Source: Aquirufa antheringensis
GTDB taxonomy: Bacteria > Bacteroidota > Bacteroidia > Cytophagales > Spirosomataceae
Length of the DNA stretch: 64,000 bases
Assembly: GCF_004307425.1 (NCBI RefSeq)
Contig: NZ_SEWZ01000002.1
Span: forward strand, 128,935-192,934
Direction: 5' to 3'
This document shows positions 60,698 to 64,000 of the stretch, in pieces. The first letter of the stretch is position 1. Each line of letters starts with the position of its first letter. The notes under the pieces were generated by a model. It saw only the letters and a list, made by a program, of their open reading frames with translations. It ran no database searches and was not told the DNA's origin. The translations under genes were made by a program, and so were the position numbers.

Positions 60698-61708
60698 ATG
60701 GCAAAGAAAAACGCAGACGCGCCCAAGTATTCTAAAGAGACTTACAAGTATTGGTACGAATCCATGCAATTACAACGCAAATTCGAAGAGAAATGCGGTC
60801 AGTTGTACGGAATGCAGAAAATTAAAGGCTTTTGTCACTTATATATTGGACAAGAGGCTTGTTCTTCTGGTTCCAAATCTGCCCTGATTGAAGGTGATAA
60901 ATACATCACAGCGTATCGTGATCACGGTATCCCTTTGGCCTTAGGAACCTCTCCTAACGCAATTATGGCGGAATTATACGGTAAAATCACCGGCGCTTCT
61001 AAAGGAAAAGGTGGCTCAATGCACATCTTCGATAAAGAAGTAGGTTTCGTAGGAGGCCACGGTATCGTAGGCGCCCAAATCCCGATGGGAGCTGGACTTG
61101 CCTTCGCCGAAAAATACAAGAAAACAGGTAACGTATCTATCACGTATTTTGGTGACGGAGCTACTCGTCAAGGTGCTTTACACGAGGCATTTAACATGGC
61201 GATGCTTTGGAAATTACCGGCAATTTTCGTCGTTGAAAACAACGGTTATGCGATGGGTACTTCCGTAGAACGTACCTCTAACGTAACCGAATTATACAAA
61301 ATCGGTGAGGCATATGATATGCCATCGGAGCCAGTAGACGCGATGAATGTGGAAGCGGTCCATGAGGCAGTTTCACGTGCTGCAGCTCGTGCTCGTGCAG
61401 GAGAAGGTCCTACTTTCTTAGAATTCAGAACATATCGTTACAGAGGTCACTCCATGTCTGATCCACAGAAATACCGTTCTAAAGAAGAGGTAGAGGCTTA
61501 CAAAGACCGTGACCCAATCGAACAGGTGAAGTACACGATCTTAGAGCACAATATCTTAACGCAAGCAGAATTAGACGAGATCGATGCTAAAATCAAGGTT
61601 CTAGTTCAAGAATCAGTTGATTTCGCAGAAACATCTCCATTCCCAGATAAATCAGAGGCTTACAAAGATGTGTATGTCGAAGAGAATTATCCTTTTATAG
61701 AAGAGTAG
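60698..61708 (+). CDS. pdhA: Pyruvate dehydrogenase E1 component, alpha subunit
   Basis: Alpha subunit of the alpha2beta2 pyruvate dehydrogenase E1 (336 aa); it decarboxylates pyruvate with thiamine diphosphate and acetylates lipoyl-E2. TPP motif ITYFGDGATRQGALHEAFNMA...VENNGYAMGTS (about residues 148-189) and the phosphorylation-loop-like RYRGHSMSDPQKYRS are intact. No E1-beta or E2 gene follows; the transcript ends after hairpin array F. The stop TAG is 2 nt from that array. Confidence 0.95.
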   Translation: MAKKNADAPKYSKETYKYWYESMQLQRKFEEKCGQLYGMQKIKGFCHLYIGQEACSSGSKSALIEGDKYITAYRDHGIPLALGTSPNAIMAELYGKITGASKGKGGSMHIFDKEVGFVGGHGIVGAQIPMGAGLAFAEKYKKTGNVSITYFGDGATRQGALHEAFNMAMLWKLPAIFVVENNGYAMGTSVERTSNVTELYKIGEAYDMPSEPVDAMNVEAVHEAVSRAAARARAGEGPTFLEFRTYRYRGHSMSDPQKYRSKEEVEAYKDRDPIEQVKYTILEHNILTQAELDEIDAKIKVLVQESVDFAETSPFPDKSEAYKDVYVEENYPFIEE

Positions 61709-61710
61709 GC

Positions 61711-61843
61711 GCTGCTCCGCAGCTAAGTCGCCTGCGGCTTAGTCACGACTTTGTCGTTTAGTCGCTGCTTCGCAGCCTAGTCAAAAAGTCGCTGCTTCGC
61801 AGCTTAGTCGACTTCGTCTTAGTCATCGCTTCGCGATTTAGTC
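61711..61843. repeat. Hairpin-unit array F
   Basis: Seven units, all in the TTAGTC orientation: stems GCTGC/GCAGC (three times), GCC/GGC, ACGAC/GTCGT, GAC/GTC (GACTTCGTC) and ATCGC/GCGAT. It starts 2 nt after the pdhA stop and ends 7 nt before its terminator, so it is transcribed as the pdhA 3' UTR. Confidence 0.9.
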
Positions 61844-61850
61844 ATTAAGT

Positions 61851-61885
61851 AAAAGCTCATTCGCAAAGTCGGATGAGCTTTTTTG
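61851..61885 (+). terminator. pdhA terminator
   Basis: Stem AAAAGCTCATTCG / CGGATGAGCTTTT (13 bp with one G-U pair) with loop CAAAGT, followed by TTTTG. Confidence 0.85.
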
Positions 61886-62065
61886 TTGCTTTTCAATTAG
61901 TTGATAAAATGGGATGGGAGATATAATCAATTGAAAAATTAATGAGTACCTTTAACGAAGGTTTAATAGTATTAAAACCCCATCTCATGAAAAAAGACAT
62001 CATTTTAGGCTAGGCCTACCAGAATTTTAAATGAACGAGCTTGTGGAAACGCAGGCTTTTTTTAC
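61886..62065 (+). other. Unassigned transcript-like segment with 23-codon ORF and terminator
   Basis: A short frame MSTFNEGLIVLKPHLMKK... (61942-62013, 23 codons) is followed 25 nt later by an intrinsic terminator at 62038-62063 (AGCTTGTG / CGCAGGCT with a GAAA tetraloop, then a T-run). A terminator without a full gene suggests a small RNA, a leader peptide or a decayed gene. No promoter was recognised. Confidence 0.35.
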
Positions 62066-62167
62066 GTCGCTTCGCGACAGTCGTCCTACGGACTAAGTCA
62101 GGACTGCGTCAGTCACTGCTTCGCAGCTTAGTCGACTCCGTCTTAGTCATCGCTTCGCGATTTAGTC
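62066..62167. repeat. Hairpin-unit array G
   Basis: About six units in the TTAGTC orientation with degenerate lengths: GTCGCTTCGCGAC, GTCCTACGGAC, GACTGCGTC, ACTGCTTCGCAGC, GACTCCGTC and ATCGCTTCGCGAT. Its last bases supply the stop codon of the minus-strand four-helix-bundle gene. With array H it forms an inverted pair around that gene. Confidence 0.85.
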
Positions 62168-62534
62168 AATTCAATCGATGGCCGCTTTTATCAAGAATTC
62201 GAATGAAACCTTTAATCAGTAGAGAAATTTCAACCAGATCTTTTTGCAATTGATTAGCCTGTTCATGTGTTATATAGTTTAACTGGCAAGCAATATAAAG
62301 CATCGATTTTACCTCACTAGATGACCCTAATGCAATAAACAAAAAGCGTCGAAAATCCGCATCTGAACCTCTTTCAAAACCCTCCGCTATATTATTAGAA
62401 ATGGAGATTGCAGCCCGCTGGATTTGGTTTTTAAATCCGTAATCTACATTTAACTGAAGTACTTTATAAATCTCAATTGCGACGATTTGAGACTTTTTCC
62501 AAGCCTCAATTTCTTCAAAATGGTATATTCTCAT
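62166..62534 (-). CDS. Four-helix-bundle protein (23S rRNA intervening-sequence type)
   Basis: Protein of 122 aa: FEEIEAWKKSQIVAIEIYK, then GFKNQIQRAAISISNNIAEGFERGSDADFRRFLFIALGSSSEVKSML, the consensus of the S23/IVP four-helix-bundle family (TIGR02436). Members occur inside 23S rRNA intervening sequences and, as Avd, in diversity-generating retroelements; many Bacteroidota genomes carry stand-alone copies of unknown role. Here the gene lies between two hairpin-unit arrays in inverted orientation, and its stop TGA comes from array G. No reverse transcriptase or rRNA gene is near. Confidence 0.9.
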   Translation of the reverse strand: MRIYHFEEIEAWKKSQIVAIEIYKVLQLNVDYGFKNQIQRAAISISNNIAEGFERGSDADFRRFLFIALGSSSEVKSMLYIACQLNYITHEQANQLQKDLVEISLLIKGFIRILDKSGHRLN

Positions 62535-62589
62535 AATTCATCAAGATTACACGATTTTTAATTATTATTGTAACAGCAACTTGATAAAC

Positions 62590-62717
62590 GACTAAATCGC
62601 GCAGCGATGACCAAACGACGCAGTCGTGACTAAATCGCGCAGCGATGACCAAACGACGCAGTCGTGACTAAATCGCGCAGCGATGACCCTTTGACTAAGC
62701 TGCGAAGCAGCGACTAA
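62590..62717. repeat. Hairpin-unit array H
   Basis: Units in the GACTAA orientation: five exact 19-bp units alternating ATCGC/GCGAT and ACGAC/GTCGT stems, an 8-nt interruption, one GCTGC/GCAGC unit (62693-62711) and a final GACTAA. It ends 2 nt before the pxpA ATG. Confidence 0.92.
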
Positions 62718-62719
62718 AT

Positions 62720-63385
62720 ATGACTCTAAACTGCGACCTCGGCGAAGGCATTGGAAATGATGCCGCACTCATGCCCTACATCAACGAAGCAAATATTGCC
62801 TGCGGATTTCATGCCGGGGATGCGTTTACGATGCGCGAAACGGTAGCATTATGTATTCGCCACGGAGTGAAAATGGGGGCGCATCCGTCCTATTTAGATC
62901 GAGAGAATTTTGGGCGAAAAGAAATCGAACTGAGCCCAGAGGAGATCTATTTGCTGGTGAAAAAGCAGATAGAGACGCTGAATCAAATCGTAAAAACTGC
63001 AGGTGGAACGCTAAATCACGTGAAGCCACACGGTGCTTTGTATAATACTTCGGCTAAAAATCCTGATGTCGCAAAGGCTATTGCGAAAGCGGTAAAGGAT
63101 GTGAGTGGAGACTTAATCTTATTCGGACTGAAAGGCAGCCAGTCGATCGAGGTCGCACAGGCAATGGGTCTACAAACAGCAGAAGAGGCTTTTGCCGATC
63201 GTCGCTATGAAAGTGATGGTTCCTTAACTCCACGCAGCCAACCAGGGGCTTGCTTTACAGAAATACAAGATGTGCTAGATCAGGTGGAAAAAATAAAGGC
63301 CGACACCTGGTGTATCCACGGTGACGGCCCACATGCGTTAGAGTTCGCGAAAGCACTGAAAGCGAAGCGCTATACAAAGTCTTAA
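62720..63385 (+). CDS. pxpA: 5-oxoprolinase subunit A (LamB/YcsF family)
   Basis: PxpA (221 aa, somewhat shorter than the usual 245-250), which with PxpB and PxpC hydrolyses 5-oxoproline to glutamate using ATP. Motifs NCDLGEG (residues 4-10), IACGFHAGD, KMGAHPSY, VKPHGALYN and the C-terminal CIHGDGPHA are all present. pxpB and pxpC are not adjacent in the window. The ATG at 62720 lies 2 nt after hairpin array H, so any promoter or ribosome-binding sequence must lie inside the array or be absent. Confidence 0.92.
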   Translation: MTLNCDLGEGIGNDAALMPYINEANIACGFHAGDAFTMRETVALCIRHGVKMGAHPSYLDRENFGRKEIELSPEEIYLLVKKQIETLNQIVKTAGGTLNHVKPHGALYNTSAKNPDVAKAIAKAVKDVSGDLILFGLKGSQSIEVAQAMGLQTAEEAFADRRYESDGSLTPRSQPGACFTEIQDVLDQVEKIKADTWCIHGDGPHALEFAKALKAKRYTKS

Positions 63386-64000
63386 AACTCCACAATAAAT
63401 CCAATCGTAGGTGTTACTTGCGCCCGATCATTTAAGAACTGGATCGGAATGGCGTTGCTCCCGTCTTTCGCAATAGGTAAACCATTCGTCGTCGCAAAGG
63501 CTGAATTATCCTCTAAACGTTTGAAAGTATACGTGGGAATTCCTGGATTCACGGCGATGTACCAGTTGGTCACGTCTAAGAACAAATCGATGGTCGTTTT
63601 CTTCAAATTGTATTTCTTGTCGATACGGACGTCACTCGAATGGAAGTTCGGTAGACGTTGTGTATTGAGACGCGAGTAATCAAAGGTTCCTTGGCCTAAA
63701 GTCAGGTAACTTGACTTAGATGTGGTTTCATCATAAGGTGTGTAGGGTGCGCCTCCTTGGTAACGAAAACGAAGACCTAACTCCCAGTTGCGCGGGAATT
63801 TATAGCCCCATGTCACACTTAACAAGTGTTGGTTATCCCAGCTGGAGGCGATTAAATTGCCATCAAAACCACTGTACATACTGCGGTAATAGGTGTAAGA
63901 CAAGATTCCGAACGATTTGTCGGTCAATTTCTTTTGGGCGAATAACTCAAAACCATAGGCACGACCTTTACCCGTAGTCGTGACATCTTCGTTACCTAGA
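63382..64000 (-). CDS. TonB-dependent receptor, 3' part
   Basis: Partial gene running off the right edge. About 206 C-terminal residues are visible: barrel strands such as GRAYGFELFAQKKLTDKSFGILSYTYYRS and WELGLRFRYQGGAPYTPYDE, ending in the aromatic-type terminus TPTIGFIVEF. The pattern is the final part of a TonB receptor barrel with a regulatory-domain type architecture. It overlaps the convergent pxpA by 4 nt. The true start is outside the window. Confidence 0.85.
   Translation of the reverse strand, partial: LGNEDVTTTGKGRAYGFELFAQKKLTDKSFGILSYTYYRSMYSGFDGNLIASSWDNQHLLSVTWGYKFPRNWELGLRFRYQGGAPYTPYDETTSKSSYLTLGQGTFDYSRLNTQRLPNFHSSDVRIDKKYNLKKTTIDLFLDVTNWYIAVNPGIPTYTFKRLEDNSAFATTNGLPIAKDGSNAIPIQFLNDRAQVTPTIGFIVEF

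Noticed and set aside
61942-62013. 23-codon gene
   Set aside because: Too short, with no recognised homology, RBS or promoter; mentioned only as part of the unassigned segment.
62166-62534. Diversity-generating retroelement (Avd)
   Set aside because: No reverse transcriptase or template/variable repeat pair is present within the window; the family is broader than Avd.

Overview
The window looks like a chromosome segment of a Bacteroidota bacterium, probably order Cytophagales (a Spirosomaceae or Aquirufa-like freshwater lineage; the genus is a guess). Supporting signs are SusC/SusD and many TonB receptors, class-typical promoters (a -7 element TAnnTTTG, often with a -33 TTTG), few purine-rich ribosome binding sites, and gene families mostly known from this phylum.

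Layout. 23-8974 (minus): an S10/spc ribosomal protein run from rplC to rpmD that starts at rplC, with no rpsJ in front and a leader of about 360 nt. 8975-10239: no gene; heptamer repeats, a 209-bp tandem duplication and a 19-bp hairpin-unit array. 10240-17321: two YncE-propeller/phosphoesterase fusions and a TonB receptor. 17792-21982: fba, pirin, an LpxH-like phosphatase and a glycosyltransferase. 22019-42118: a phosphorus acquisition island with two PiT phosphate transporters, a porin O/P, SusCD, a phosphonatase-like HAD, an FAD oxidoreductase of the aminophosphonate-oxidising type, a PhoA-type alkaline phosphatase, a PhnO-like acetyltransferase, a PhnZ-like HD oxygenase, a DUF5690 transporter, an alkaline phosphatase superfamily enzyme, and a TonB receptor with a beta-helix lipoprotein. 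42459-56254: a small secreted protein, a VOC/dehydrogenase/MFS operon, a TetR-TolC-HlyD-RND-lactonase operon, a PLP enzyme, and a gluconate-dehydrogenase-like pair with GMC oxidoreductase. 56665-59313: a malonate module (acyl-CoA ligase, MadL, MadM). Then recF, pdhA, a four-helix-bundle protein, pxpA and the 3' part of a TonB receptor running off the right edge.

Two things stand out. First, at least six promoters across the island (10240 gene, PiT1, HAD operon, PiT2, the 38276 phosphatase, the 42118 TonB receptor) carry direct repeats of TAACA-like half-sites every 11 bp, and a half-site lies 24-25 bp before a TAnnTTTG-like -7 element. This is the geometry expected of a PhoB box and ties scattered genes into one candidate Pho regulon.

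Second, the intergenic DNA is colonised by two linked repeat types. One is arrays of 19-bp units (GACTAA plus a 13-nt mini-hairpin) whose stems vary with compensatory changes. The other is 7-bp satellites (AGTCGAT, GGTGAAT and AAGCATA families). They tend to occur as inverted pairs, abut stop codons, sit between a stop codon and its terminator (fba, GMC gene, pdhA), flank a four-helix-bundle gene, and in one case sit in frame inside the malonate-CoA ligase gene as a seven-residue protein repeat. No transposase is present in the window. All conclusions are from reading the sequence; no database search was run.
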